24,909 nt of DNA from Actinomycetes bacterium (GTDB taxonomy: Bacteria > Actinomycetota > Actinomycetes > Actinomycetales > Cellulomonadaceae), in contig JAEWOA010000066.1 of NCBI GenBank assembly GCA_023461115.1, positions 1 to 24,909 of the forward strand, in the 5' to 3' direction. The notes beneath the pieces are model-generated. The model did no database searches. It saw only the letters and a program-made list of their open reading frames with translations, and was not told where the DNA came from. Each line of letters begins with the position of its first letter. Positions within the stretch are counted from its first letter, which is position 1. The position numbers and the translations under genes were made by a program. Positions 15,536 to 24,909 of the stretch are shown one piece after another.

Positions 15536-15791
15536 CGGGCTGGGTCGCCGGCGGCTCACGCGTCGTGCGAGGTCGAGGGCGAATCCCACTACGTGAAAGC
15601 CGATACCGCCTAGGACCCTCGCGGCGGCGACACCCTAAAAGCGGGTATAGGCTCGGGACATCCGATCGTCACACGACCGTCACGTGCTGGGCACAAGGCG
15701 GTATAGGGACGGTAGGAACGCACAGCGGCGTGCGTGACCCCAACACCAATTGTGTGCGCCGGCTCGCCGTCGGCGCTGCCGAGGAGGGCAA
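15536..15791 (+). promoter_or_regulatory. whiA-gap intergenic region with repeated GGTATMGG motifs
   Basis: This 256-bp non-coding stretch is the longest in the window. It has three related 13-mers: AGGCGGTATCGGC on the minus strand (15599-15611), AGCGGGTATAGGC (15640-15652) and AGGCGGTATAGGG (15696-15708). It also has CGTCAC twice, 11 bases apart (15667-15672, 15678-15683), and a small hairpin ACGCAC/GTGCGT (15718-15735). The TATAGG boxes could be -10 elements or operator cores for a regulator of gap; no good -35 matches either. A strong ribosome binding site (GAGGAGGG, 15781-15788) closes the region. No open reading frame of note is seen. Confidence 0.5.
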
Positions 15792-16796
<1,005 letters not shown>

Positions 16797-16819
16797 CGAT
16801 CCCCGCGTAGCACGACTCA

Positions 16820-16866
16820 TGCGTCCGCGTGCGCCCCGGCCACCGGCCCTGGCGCACGCGGACGCA
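16820..16866 (+). terminator. 16-bp perfect hairpin between gap and pgk
   Basis: TGCGTCCGCGTGCGCC (16820-16835) pairs perfectly with GGCGCACGCGGACGCA (16851-16866) around a 15-base loop that itself contains GGCC twice. No T tract follows. It lies in the 117-bp gap-pgk spacer, so it may be a partial terminator or an mRNA-stabilising 3' end for gap within the operon. Confidence 0.7.
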
Positions 16867-16913
16867 GTTGTGTCCGGCCCTTGTCACCCTTGCGTCCCCT
16901 CCCGGGAGAAGCC

Positions 16914-18113
16914 ATGAAGACCATCGAGGACCTCGGCGACCTGCGCGGCAAGCGCGTGCTCGTCCGCTCCGACTTCAACGTGCCGCTCGACGGCACGACC
17001 ATCACCGACGACGGCCGCGTGCGCGCGGCCCTGCCGACGTTGACCGCGCTGCTCGACGCGGGCGCGCGCGTCGTCGTCACCGCCCACCTGGGCCGCCCGA
17101 AGGGCGCACCCGAGGACAAGTACTCGCTCGCGCCGGTCGCCACGCGCCTGGGCGAGCTGTTGGGCAAGCCCGTCGCGCTCGCGAAGGACACGGTCGGCGA
17201 GTCCGCCCAGGCAACCGTGGCCGCGCTCGGCGACGGCGAGATCGCCTTGCTCGAGAACATCCGGTTCGACGCGCGCGAGACCAGCAAGGTCGACGAGGAG
17301 CGCGAGTCGCTCGCGGACGACCTCGCGGCGCTGGCGGACGTGTTCGTCTCCGACGGATTCGGCGTCGTGCACCGCAAGCAGGCGTCCGTCTACGACGTCG
17401 CGCTCAAGCTGCCGCACGCGGTGGGCAAGCTCGTGCTCACCGAGGTCGAGTCGCTCAAGAAGGCGACGCAGGACCCGGCGCGCCCGTATGTGGTCGTGCT
17501 CGGCGGCTCGAAGGTCTCCGACAAGCTGGGCGTGATCTCCAACCTGCTGACCAAGGCCGACCGCCTGGTCATCGGCGGCGGCATGCTGTTCACGTTCCTC
17601 GCGGCCCAGGGCCATTCGGTGGGCAACTCGCTGCTCGAGGAGGACCAGATCGAGACGGTCAAGGGCTACCTCGCGCAGGCGCAGTCCAGCGGCGTCGAGA
17701 TCGTGCTGCCCGTCGACATCCGCGTGGGCGACTCGTTCGCAGCGGACACCCCGGTCGCCGTGGTGGCGGCCGACGCGATCCCCGACGGCAAGATCGGGCT
17801 CGACATCGGCCCCGAGTCCGAGGCGCTGTTCGCGTCGAAGATCGTGGACGCCAAGACGGTCGTGTGGAACGGCCCGGCCGGCGTGTTCGAGTTCGAGGCG
17901 TTCGCGGGCGGCACCAAGGCCGTCGCGCAGGCGCTCATCGACGCGGGCGCGAACGGCGGGTTCTCGATCGTCGGCGGCGGCGACTCGGCCGCGGCCGTGC
18001 GCACGCTCGGCTTCGACGAGAGCAAGTTCGGCCACATCTCCACGGGCGGCGGCGCCTCCCTGGAGTTCCTCGAGGGCAAGACCCTCCCCGGCATCGCGGT
18101 ACTGGAGAACTGA
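16914..18113 (+). CDS. pgk: Phosphoglycerate kinase
   Basis: A 399-residue monomeric two-domain kinase making ATP from 1,3-bisphosphoglycerate. RSDFNVPLD (18-26) is the substrate-binding signature, HLGRPKG follows, GGSKVSDKL begins at about 197 at the domain hinge and NGPAGVFE at about 319 and GGGDSAAA mark the nucleotide-binding C-domain. ATG 16914 is preceded by GGGAGAA; an upstream in-frame ATG at 16881 would add 11 residues not seen in the family. The stop TGA shares its A with the tpiA ATG (TGATG, 18111-18115), so tpiA translation is coupled to pgk. Confidence 0.98.
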   Translation: MKTIEDLGDLRGKRVLVRSDFNVPLDGTTITDDGRVRAALPTLTALLDAGARVVVTAHLGRPKGAPEDKYSLAPVATRLGELLGKPVALAKDTVGESAQATVAALGDGEIALLENIRFDARETSKVDEERESLADDLAALADVFVSDGFGVVHRKQASVYDVALKLPHAVGKLVLTEVESLKKATQDPARPYVVVLGGSKVSDKLGVISNLLTKADRLVIGGGMLFTFLAAQGHSVGNSLLEEDQIETVKGYLAQAQSSGVEIVLPVDIRVGDSFAADTPVAVVAADAIPDGKIGLDIGPESEALFASKIVDAKTVVWNGPAGVFEFEAFAGGTKAVAQALIDAGANGGFSIVGGGDSAAAVRTLGFDESKFGHISTGGGASLEFLEGKTLPGIAVLEN

Positions 18114-18904
18114 TGGCACAGCGCACCCCGTTCATGGCGGGCAACTGGAAGATGAACCTCGATCACCACCAGGCGATCGCGACGGTCCAGAAGCTCGCGT
18201 GGACCCTCAAGGACGGCAAGCACGACTACGCGGCCGTCGAGGTCGCGATCCTGCCGCCGTTCACCGACCTGCGGAGCGTCCAGACGCTCGTCGACGCGGA
18301 CAAGCTCGAGATCGCGTACGGCGCGCAGGACGTCTCGCACCACACGTCGGGCGCGTACACGGGCGACATCTCCGCCGCGTTCCTCACCAAGCTGGGCGCG
18401 ACGTACGTGGCGATCGGGCACTCCGAGCGCCGCGAGCACCACGGCGAGACCGACGCGCTGATCAACCAGAAGGTCGTCGCCGCGATCGCGGCCGGCCTCA
18501 AGCCGATCCTGTGCGTCGGCGAGGACCTCGACACGCGGCGCGCCGAGGCGCACGTGCAGCACACGCTGCTGCAGCTCGAGGAGGACCTGGCGGACGTCAC
18601 GGCCGAGCAGGCCCGCGAGGTCGTCGTCGCGTACGAGCCCGTGTGGGCGATCGGCACCGGCGAGACCGCGACCCCTGAGGACGCGCAGGAGATGGCCGCG
18701 GCCATCCGCGGGCGCCTCACCGAGCTGTACGACGCCGAGACGGCCCAGGCCGTGCGCGTGCTGTACGGCGGTTCGGTGAAGTCGTCCAACGTCGCCTCGA
18801 TCATGGCCAAGCCGGACGTCGACGGCGCCCTCGTCGGCGGCGCGAGCCTGGACCCCGAGGAGTTCGCCAAGATCGTGCGGTACCAGTCGCACGCGATCGG
18901 CTGA
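18113..18904 (+). CDS. tpiA: Triosephosphate isomerase
   Basis: A 263-residue TIM-barrel enzyme interconverting dihydroxyacetone phosphate and glyceraldehyde 3-phosphate. The active site is complete: N11 and K13 in GNWKMN, H103 in IGHSERR and E175 in YEPVWAIGTG, with the phosphate loop LYGGSVKSSN and GALVGGASL near the end. The ATG overlaps the pgk stop by one base (TGATG), with GGAGAA just upstream inside pgk. A strong hairpin starts nine bases after the stop, closing the glycolytic transcription unit. Confidence 0.98.
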   Translation: MAQRTPFMAGNWKMNLDHHQAIATVQKLAWTLKDGKHDYAAVEVAILPPFTDLRSVQTLVDADKLEIAYGAQDVSHHTSGAYTGDISAAFLTKLGATYVAIGHSERREHHGETDALINQKVVAAIAAGLKPILCVGEDLDTRRAEAHVQHTLLQLEEDLADVTAEQAREVVVAYEPVWAIGTGETATPEDAQEMAAAIRGRLTELYDAETAQAVRVLYGGSVKSSNVASIMAKPDVDGALVGGASLDPEEFAKIVRYQSHAIG

Positions 18905-18913
18905 CACGCCTCG

Positions 18914-18959
18914 ACCTTCGCGGGCGGGCCTGCTCGACGCAGGACCCGCCCGCGAAGGT
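18914..18959 (+). terminator. Strong terminator-like hairpin after tpiA
   Basis: ACCTTCGCGGGCGGG (18914-18928) pairs perfectly with CCCGCCCGCGAAGGT (18945-18959). Inside it CCTGC pairs with GCAGG around a TCGAC loop, leaving one bulged A (18944), for 20 bp in all. No T run follows, as is usual in high-GC actinobacteria. It probably ends the gap-pgk-tpiA transcript. Confidence 0.8.
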
Positions 18960-18984
18960 GTGGCCCACGCGGCGTTTCGTCGCC

Positions 18985-18990
18985 TACCCT
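18985..18990 (+). promoter_or_regulatory. Possible -10 element upstream of secG
   Basis: TACCCT fits TANNNT and lies between the tpiA terminator and secG. A 7-bp hairpin (CCGGCCC 18996-19002 with GGGCCGG 19013-19019) would then fall in the 5' leader. There is no recognisable -35, so support is modest. Confidence 0.35.
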
Positions 18991-19047
18991 TAAGCCCGGC
19001 CCGCAGTCGAAGGGGCCGGACCGCCGTCTCGAAGAGGAACGACACCC

Positions 19048-19293
19048 GTGACTGCCTTGAAGATCTCGATGCAGGTGCTGCTGGTTCTCACTAGCCTGCT
19101 CCTCGTCCCGCTGGTGCTCCTCCACAAGGGCAAGGGTGGTGGCCTCTCCGACATGTTCGGTGGCGGCATCACGTCGAGCGCCGGCAGCTCCGGCGTCGCG
19201 GAGCGGAACCTGAACCGCATCACGGTGGGCGTGGCCCTCGTGTGGACCGCGGTCATCGTCGTGCTCGGCCTCATCGAGTCCGCGGACGCCTGA
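19048..19293 (+). CDS. secG: Preprotein translocase subunit SecG
   Basis: An 81-residue small membrane protein with two hydrophobic segments, about 5-26 (LKISMQVLLVLTSLLLVPLV) and about 57-76 (ITVGVALVWTAVIVVLGLI). They are joined by the glycine-rich cytoplasmic loop HKGKGGGLSDMFGGG that is typical of SecG. It helps SecYE-SecA move proteins across the membrane. The GTG start has GAAGAGGA (19031-19038) ahead. The position after tpiA and 11 bp before rbpA is a conserved actinobacterial arrangement. Length and topology match the family. Confidence 0.95.
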   Translation: MTALKISMQVLLVLTSLLLVPLVLLHKGKGGGLSDMFGGGITSSAGSSGVAERNLNRITVGVALVWTAVIVVLGLIESADA

Positions 19294-19304
19294 GGTCATC
19301 GGCC

Positions 19305-19652
19305 ATGGCGAGCGGGAGCGCGATTAGGGGGTCTCGCGTCGGCGCGGGGCCGATGGGCGAGGCGGAGCGCGGCGACGCCGCCCCCCGAGTGTGGATCTCC
19401 TACTGGTGCGCGAACGGCCACGAGACGCGGCCGAGCTTCGCCGAGGAGGCCGCTGACGAGGCGCCGACGACGTGGGACTGCCCGCGCTGCGGCTTCCCCG
19501 CCGGCCAGGACGAGCAGAACCCGCCGTCGCCGGTGCGCAACGAGCCGTACAAGACGCACCTCGCGTACGTGAAGGAGCGGCGCTCCGACGAGGACGGCGC
19601 CGCGATCCTCGACGAGGCCCTCGCCGCGCTGCGCGCCCGCCGCGGCGGCTAG
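19305..19652 (+). CDS. rbpA: RNA polymerase-binding protein RbpA
   Basis: A 115-residue actinobacteria-specific transcription activator that binds the housekeeping sigma factor and stabilises open promoter complexes. The basic N-terminal linker (AIRGSRVGAGPMGEAERG), the core zinc-binding pattern (C35 and H39 in YWCANGHET, C59 and C62 in CPRCGFPAGQ) and the sigma-interaction domain (NEPYKTHLAYVKERRSDEDG, then AILDEALAALR) are all in place. ATG 19305 is preceded by GAGGT, which overlaps the secG stop, so it is probably co-transcribed and co-translated with secG. Its TAG stop shares four bases (CTAG, 19649-19652) with the stop of the convergent methyltransferase gene. Confidence 0.97.
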   Translation: MASGSAIRGSRVGAGPMGEAERGDAAPRVWISYWCANGHETRPSFAEEAADEAPTTWDCPRCGFPAGQDEQNPPSPVRNEPYKTHLAYVKERRSDEDGAAILDEALAALRARRGG

Positions 19653-20329
19653 GGGAGGACCCGCAGGAGCGCGAAGCCGTCGTGCCCCTTGACCCCGACG
19701 GTCTGGATCACCGTGGGGTCGAGCCGAGGGTGCTCCGCCAGCAGGTCGACCATGCGGCGGACGCCCTGCACGCGCTCGTCCGGGTGTGCCTCGTCGATCA
19801 CTGCGCCTCGCCGCACGACGTTGTCGACGATGATCACCGTGCCAGGGTGCGAGAGCGCCAACGACTGCTCGAGGTACTGCGCGAGCGATTCCTTGTCGGC
19901 GTCGATGAAGACCAGGTCGAACGGCGTGACCTGATCGGCCGCCATCCGGTCCAGGCTGTCCGCCGCTGGGCCGACCACGATCTCGACGAGGTGGTCGACG
20001 CCGGCGTACGCCATCGACGTCCGCGCGATCATCGCGTGCTTCTGGTCGATCTCGAGCGAGACGAGCTTCCCGTCCGGGGGGAGCGCCCGCGCGAGCCACA
20101 GCGTGCTGTAGCCGCCGAGCGTCCCGATCTCGAGGATCCGGCGGGACCCTGCGAGCTCGGCGACGAGCCGCAGCAGCTTGCCCTGGTTCGCGGCGACCGC
20201 GATGTCCGGCAGCCCCGCGGCCGCGGCAGCCTCGCGTGTCGCCACCAGGTGCTCGTCCTCGGGAGCGAGCACGGCGAAGTAGTCGTCGACGGCCGCCCAC
20301 AGCGACATCGCGTCAGGGTCCACGCTCAC
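19649..20329 (-). CDS. Class I SAM-dependent O-methyltransferase (COMT-like)
   Basis: A 226-residue methyltransferase of the catechol/caffeoyl-CoA O-methyltransferase type (Methyltransf_3). SAM motif I is ILEIGTLGGYSTLWLA (65-80); the metal ligands are likely D143 in FIDADKE and D169/N170 in IIVDNVVRRG. GTG 20329 has a good AAGGAG six to seven bases upstream. It is the last gene of the minus-strand pentose-phosphate cluster, 15 bp after pgl, though its role in that pathway is not obvious. Actinobacterial relatives methylate phenolics or are unassigned. Its stop overlaps the rbpA stop at CTAG, leaving no room for a dedicated terminator. Confidence 0.9.
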   Translation of the reverse strand: MSVDPDAMSLWAAVDDYFAVLAPEDEHLVATREAAAAAGLPDIAVAANQGKLLRLVAELAGSRRILEIGTLGGYSTLWLARALPPDGKLVSLEIDQKHAMIARTSMAYAGVDHLVEIVVGPAADSLDRMAADQVTPFDLVFIDADKESLAQYLEQSLALSHPGTVIIVDNVVRRGAVIDEAHPDERVQGVRRMVDLLAEHPRLDPTVIQTVGVKGHDGFALLRVLP

Positions 20330-20344
20330 GGCAGCTCCTTCGGG

Positions 20345-21115
20345 TCAGGCGGTCTGCGGCTCCACGGTGATGGCTTGCGTCGCGGCGGCGTCGAGCAGCC
20401 ACAGGGTCCGCTCCTGGCCGAGGGCGCCGGCAGCGGGTGTCGTGGCGACGGGGGCGTTCGCGAGCGCGGACGCGACTGCGCCGGCCTTCTCCGCGCCGGC
20501 GGCGATGACCCACACCTCACGCGCCGCGCGGATCGCGTCGAACGTGAGGGTGACGCGCACGGGCGGCGGCTTGGGGGAGCCGTGCACGCCTACCGCGGCC
20601 ACACCGCCGACGTCGAGCGCCGGGTGCCCAGGGAAGAGCGAGGCCACATGGCCGTCCGGTCCCATGCCGAGCAGCAGCACGTCGAACACCGGCACGAGCG
20701 CGCCCGGCTCGGCGTGTGCTGCGAGGTCGGCGGCGTAGGCGGCGGCGGCCTCGTCGGGTGTCGGGACGTCGTCGTCGAGCGGCGCCATCGGGTGCACGTG
20801 CGCGGCGGGCAGCGCGTCGCCCAGGGCGTCGAGCAGCGCCGCGCGCGCCTGAGTCTCGTTGCGGTCGGCGTGCCCGTCGGGCAGGAACCGCTCGTCGCCC
20901 CACCAGATGTGCACACCGGACCAGTCGACGGCCTCCCGGGCGGGCGAGGCCGCGACGGCCTCGAGCGTCTTGATCCCGACCGTCCCGCCCGTGAGCACGA
21001 CGTGCACGGGCGAGCGGTGGGACTGCAGGTCGACGAGCGAGGTCAACAGCCTGGCCGCGGCCGCTGCCGCGAGGACCTCGGGCGACGGGTGGACCAGGAC
21101 GTCGCGCACCGTCAC
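20345..21115 (-). CDS. pgl: 6-phosphogluconolactonase
   Basis: A 256-residue enzyme hydrolysing 6-phosphogluconolactone, the second step of the oxidative pentose phosphate pathway. LTGGT (41-45), WWGDERF (71-77) and LLLGMGPDGHVASLFPGH (about 147-164) are the diagnostic segments of the SugP isomerase/lactonase fold of the DevB-type family, and the length fits. GTG 21115 overlaps the opcA TGA by four bases (GTGA). The open frame continues upstream into opcA, but homologues start with this GTG (TVRDVLVHPSPEVLA). Confidence 0.95.
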   Translation of the reverse strand: MTVRDVLVHPSPEVLAAAAAARLLTSLVDLQSHRSPVHVVLTGGTVGIKTLEAVAASPAREAVDWSGVHIWWGDERFLPDGHADRNETQARAALLDALGDALPAAHVHPMAPLDDDVPTPDEAAAAYAADLAAHAEPGALVPVFDVLLLGMGPDGHVASLFPGHPALDVGGVAAVGVHGSPKPPPVRVTLTFDAIRAAREVWVIAAGAEKAGAVASALANAPVATTPAAGALGQERTLWLLDAAATQAITVEPQTA

Positions 21116-22025
21116 GACGACACCTTCGCCAGCCCCTTGCGGAGCACCTCGCCGTATACCTCGTCGGCGTCGAGCCGTCTCAGCTCCTCGGCGAGGCATT
21201 CGCGCAGATGCCGGATCGGCAGCGCGATGCGGTGCTCGGGCTGGTCGGGCTGCCGCAGCGCGGCCGTCTTGCCGTCCGGCCGGTCGAGCACGATGGCGCC
21301 GCTCGCGCGCTCGAGCTTGACCTGCACGATCGCGGGCGCGTCGGGAATGCGCTCGATCTCGACCGGGCAACGCAGCGCGTACGTGAGCCACGCGGCCATG
21401 ATGTCGACGGAGGTGTGCGTGCTCTCGCCCGCGATGTACGCCTTGCGGACCGGCTCGTACGGCGGCTGGTCCAGTGTCGAGGCGATCAGCCCGCGCCACA
21501 GCGTCGCGCGCGTCCACGAGAGGTCGGTGTCGCCCTCGCTGTAGATGTCCGCGAGCCGGCGCAGCGCGACGCCCGGCGATGACGACCGTGACGTGTCGGT
21601 GATCCGGCGCTGCGCCATGCGGCCGATCGGGTCCTGCGACGGCACGTCCGGGGGCTCGTAGGGCCACCACGCGACGATCGGCGCGTCCGGCAGCAGGAGC
21701 GGCAGCACCAGGGTGTCCAGGTGCGCGTCGAGCTTGCCCCGGGGCCGCAGCAGGATGACCTCGCTCGCGCCGGCATCGCCGCCGAGCCGGATCTGCGCGT
21801 CGAGCGAGTCCGTGAAGTCGGTGGTGTCCCGCGCGATCACGATCACGCGGCACGGGTGCTCGCGGCTCGCGTCGTTCGCGGCCTCGATCGCGTGCTCGGG
21901 ATCGTGCAGCCCGGTATCGACGATCAGCGTGAGCACGCGGCCCAGCGCGATCGCGCCGCCCTCGTCGCGCTCGGTGAGCAGCCGCTTGGCGATCTCGCGC
22001 GCGGTCGTCTCGGGCATGTCGATGA

Positions 22026-22029
<4 letters not shown>
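21112..22029 (-). CDS. opcA: Glucose-6-phosphate dehydrogenase assembly protein OpcA
   Basis: A 305-residue OpcA, a protein needed for assembly and activity of glucose-6-phosphate dehydrogenase in actinobacteria and cyanobacteria. Recognisable segments include RVLTLIVDTG, HPCRVIVIARD, PDAPIVAWWPYEPPDVPSQD, DTDLSWTRATLWRGLIAS and AYIAGESTHTSVDIMAAWL. It has no known catalytic site. GTG 22029 overlaps the zwf stop by GTGA, and its own stop overlaps pgl in the same way, so the enzyme, its assembly factor and the next enzyme are translated as a coupled set. Confidence 0.95.
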
Positions 22030-23563
<1,534 letters not shown>

Positions 23564-23567
<4 letters not shown>

Positions 23568-24694
23568 CGAGCGTCCGCGAGACGGTCGCGCGCGGCCTGG
23601 AGGCCGTCCGTGACCTTGCCGAGCAGCTGCTCCCACGAGGCCGAGAACTTCTCGACGCCCTCGACCTCGAGCTGCAGCGTCACGTCGTCGATGGAGATGC
23701 CGAGCGCGCCGAGGCGCTCGATCACCGACGCCGCCGCGTCCTGCGTCCCGGTCACCGTGTCCGAGCCGTTGCCGCCGTGGTCCGACACGGCGTCGAACGT
23801 CGTCTCCGGCATGGTGTTGACGACGCCGTGCACGACGAGCTCGTCGACGTACAGCGTGTCCGGGTACGCCTTGTCCTTGACGCCCGTCGACGCCCACAAT
23901 GGCCGCTGCGGGTGCGCGCCGGCGGACGCGAGGGCCGTCCACCGGTCCGCGGCCACGGTCTCGAGGAACAGCCCGTAGGCCAGGCGGGCGTTCGCGATCG
24001 CCGCGGTGCCCCGCAGCTCGGCGGCCTCGGGCGTGCCGATCGCGTCGAGCCGGGGGTCGATCGCGGTGTCGACGCGGCTGACGAAGAACGACGCGACCGA
24101 GGCGATCGGCGCCAGGTCGTGCCCGTTCGACATGGCCAGCTCGAGCCCGGCCTGGAACGCGTCGAGCACCGCGCGGTAGCGGTCGAGCGAGAAGATCAGC
24201 GTGACATTGACGCTGATGCCCTCACCGAGCACCGCCGTGATCGCCGGCAGCCCTTCCAGGGTCGCGGGGATCTTGATGAACACGTTGGGCCGGTCCACGG
24301 TGGCCCACAGCGCCTTGGCGGACACGATGGTGGCGTCGGTGTCGCGCGCGAGGCGCGGGTCGACCTCGATCGAGACCCGGCCGTCCTGGCCGTCGGTCCG
24401 GTCGTACACCGGCCGCAGCACGTCCGCGGCCGCGCGCACGTCGTCGGTCGTGATGGTGAACACCGCGGCGTCGACGTCATCCCCGACGGCCGCGAGCTCG
24501 CGCAGCTGGTCGTCGTACGCGTCGCCGTGCGTGATCGCGTTGGCGAAGATCGTCGGATTGGTGGTCACGCCGACCACCCCGCGCTCGACGAGGTCCGCGA
24601 GATTGCCGGTGCGCAGGCGCTCACGCGAGAGGTCGTCCAGCCAGACGGCCACCCCCGCCTCGCTCAGCCGCGCCAGAGGTTCGGTCGGTGCCAT
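23564..24694 (-). CDS. tal: Transaldolase
   Basis: A 376-residue transaldolase of the longer actinobacterial type. It moves a dihydroxyacetone unit between sugar phosphates in the non-oxidative pentose phosphate pathway. VGVTTNPTIFANAI is the N-terminal family signature and K141 in NVFIKIPATLEGL forms the Schiff base; ISVNVTLIFSLDRYRAV and WASTGVKDKAYPDTLYV follow as expected. ATG 24694 has a strong AAGGGGAG upstream. It is downstream of tkt with a 59-bp spacer holding a hairpin, and overlaps zwf by GTGA. Confidence 0.97.
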
Positions 24695-24716
24695 GGTGCT
24701 CCCCTTCGCTTCTGCT

Positions 24717-24746
24717 GCCGGGGCGGCCCTGACCGGCCGCCCCGGC
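24717..24746 (-). terminator. 12-bp hairpin between tkt and tal
   Basis: GCCGGGGCGGCC (24717-24728) pairs perfectly with GGCCGCCCCGGC (24735-24746) around CTGACC. It lies 8 bases after the tkt stop and 22 bases before the tal start. There is no T tract. It may partly terminate or process the transcript so that tkt and the tal-zwf-opcA-pgl set are expressed at different levels. Confidence 0.65.
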
Positions 24747-24753
24747 GAGTGGA

Positions 24754-24909
24754 TCAGTCCTGCTGGTCGCCGGTGCCCGGCGCCGTGGGCGTCGCGCCCG
24801 TGCTGCTCGGGCCCGCCGCGGCGCGCGCGGCCGTGATCGACTCGTGCGCGGCCGCGACCACGGCGTCCGCCGTGATGCCGAACTCGCGGTAGAGCGTCTC
24901 GTAGTCCGC
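24754..24909 (-). CDS. tkt: Transketolase, C-terminal end (partial)
   Basis: The window edge cuts this gene; only the last 51 residues are present, with stop TGA at 24756-24754. The readable tail begins ADYETLYREFGITADAVVAA, which matches the transketolase C-terminus, and then runs into a Gly/Pro/Thr/Ala-rich extension of about 20 residues that is not conserved. Transketolase transfers two-carbon units in the non-oxidative pentose phosphate pathway with thiamine diphosphate. The order tkt-tal-zwf-opcA-pgl is the standard actinobacterial cluster, which supports the call despite the short fragment. Confidence 0.88.
   Translation of the reverse strand, partial: ADYETLYREFGITADAVVAAAHESITAARAAAGPSSTGATPTAPGTGDQQD

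Noticed and set aside
21590..21612. Another TGTCGGTG damage-promoter half-site, on the plus strand within opcA
   Set aside because: The TANNNT element is missing at the required spacing and the site points antisense inside a coding region.

Overview
The window is about 25 kb of very GC-rich (roughly 70% or more), gene-dense chromosome from an actinobacterium. The lineage is shown by RbpA, WhiA, OpcA, a SecG-RbpA neighbourhood, abundant GTG starts, leaderless promoters and RecA-NDp/PafBC-type promoters. The gene set and GC content look most like a Cellulomonas-type member of the Micrococcales, but that narrower placement is inference. It is core genome: I see no mobile element, CRISPR array, tRNA, rRNA or prophage gene, and no gene-free stretch longer than about 260 bp.

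Layout. (1) 1-5094: the 3' end of uvrB, a small VOC protein, a TerC-family membrane protein preceded by a convincing yybP-ykoY (manganese) riboswitch, a YciI-like protein, an aldo/keto reductase, an acyl-CoA dehydrogenase-fold flavoprotein and a two-domain VOC protein. (2) 5091-12548: a GH15 glycosidase (same operon as the second VOC gene), uvrA, an OsmC-type peroxidase and uvrC. With uvrB, all three excinuclease subunits lie within about 12.5 kb. uvrA and uvrC both carry the RecA-independent DNA-damage promoter TGTCRGTG-N8-TANNNT, placed so that transcription should begin at the start codon. (3) 10509-15535: the conserved actinobacterial run uvrC-rapZ-yvcK-whiA, with ATGA overlaps at the first two junctions. 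(4) 15792-19652: glycolytic genes gap-pgk-tpiA, a strong hairpin, then secG and rbpA. (5) 24909 back to 19649 on the minus strand: pentose-phosphate genes tkt (end only)-tal-zwf-opcA-pgl and an O-methyltransferase; tal/zwf, zwf/opcA and opcA/pgl each overlap by the same four bases, GTGA.

Functionally the window joins nucleotide excision repair, lower glycolysis and the oxidative/non-oxidative pentose phosphate pathway, with metal and peroxide homeostasis genes between. The most informative non-coding signals are the manganese riboswitch with a perfect 11-bp tandem repeat in its expression platform, the paired damage promoters of uvrA and uvrC, three related AT-containing motifs upstream of gap, and large perfect hairpins between gap and pgk, tpiA and secG, and tkt and tal. 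I found no clearly undescribed system; the findings are mostly regulatory.
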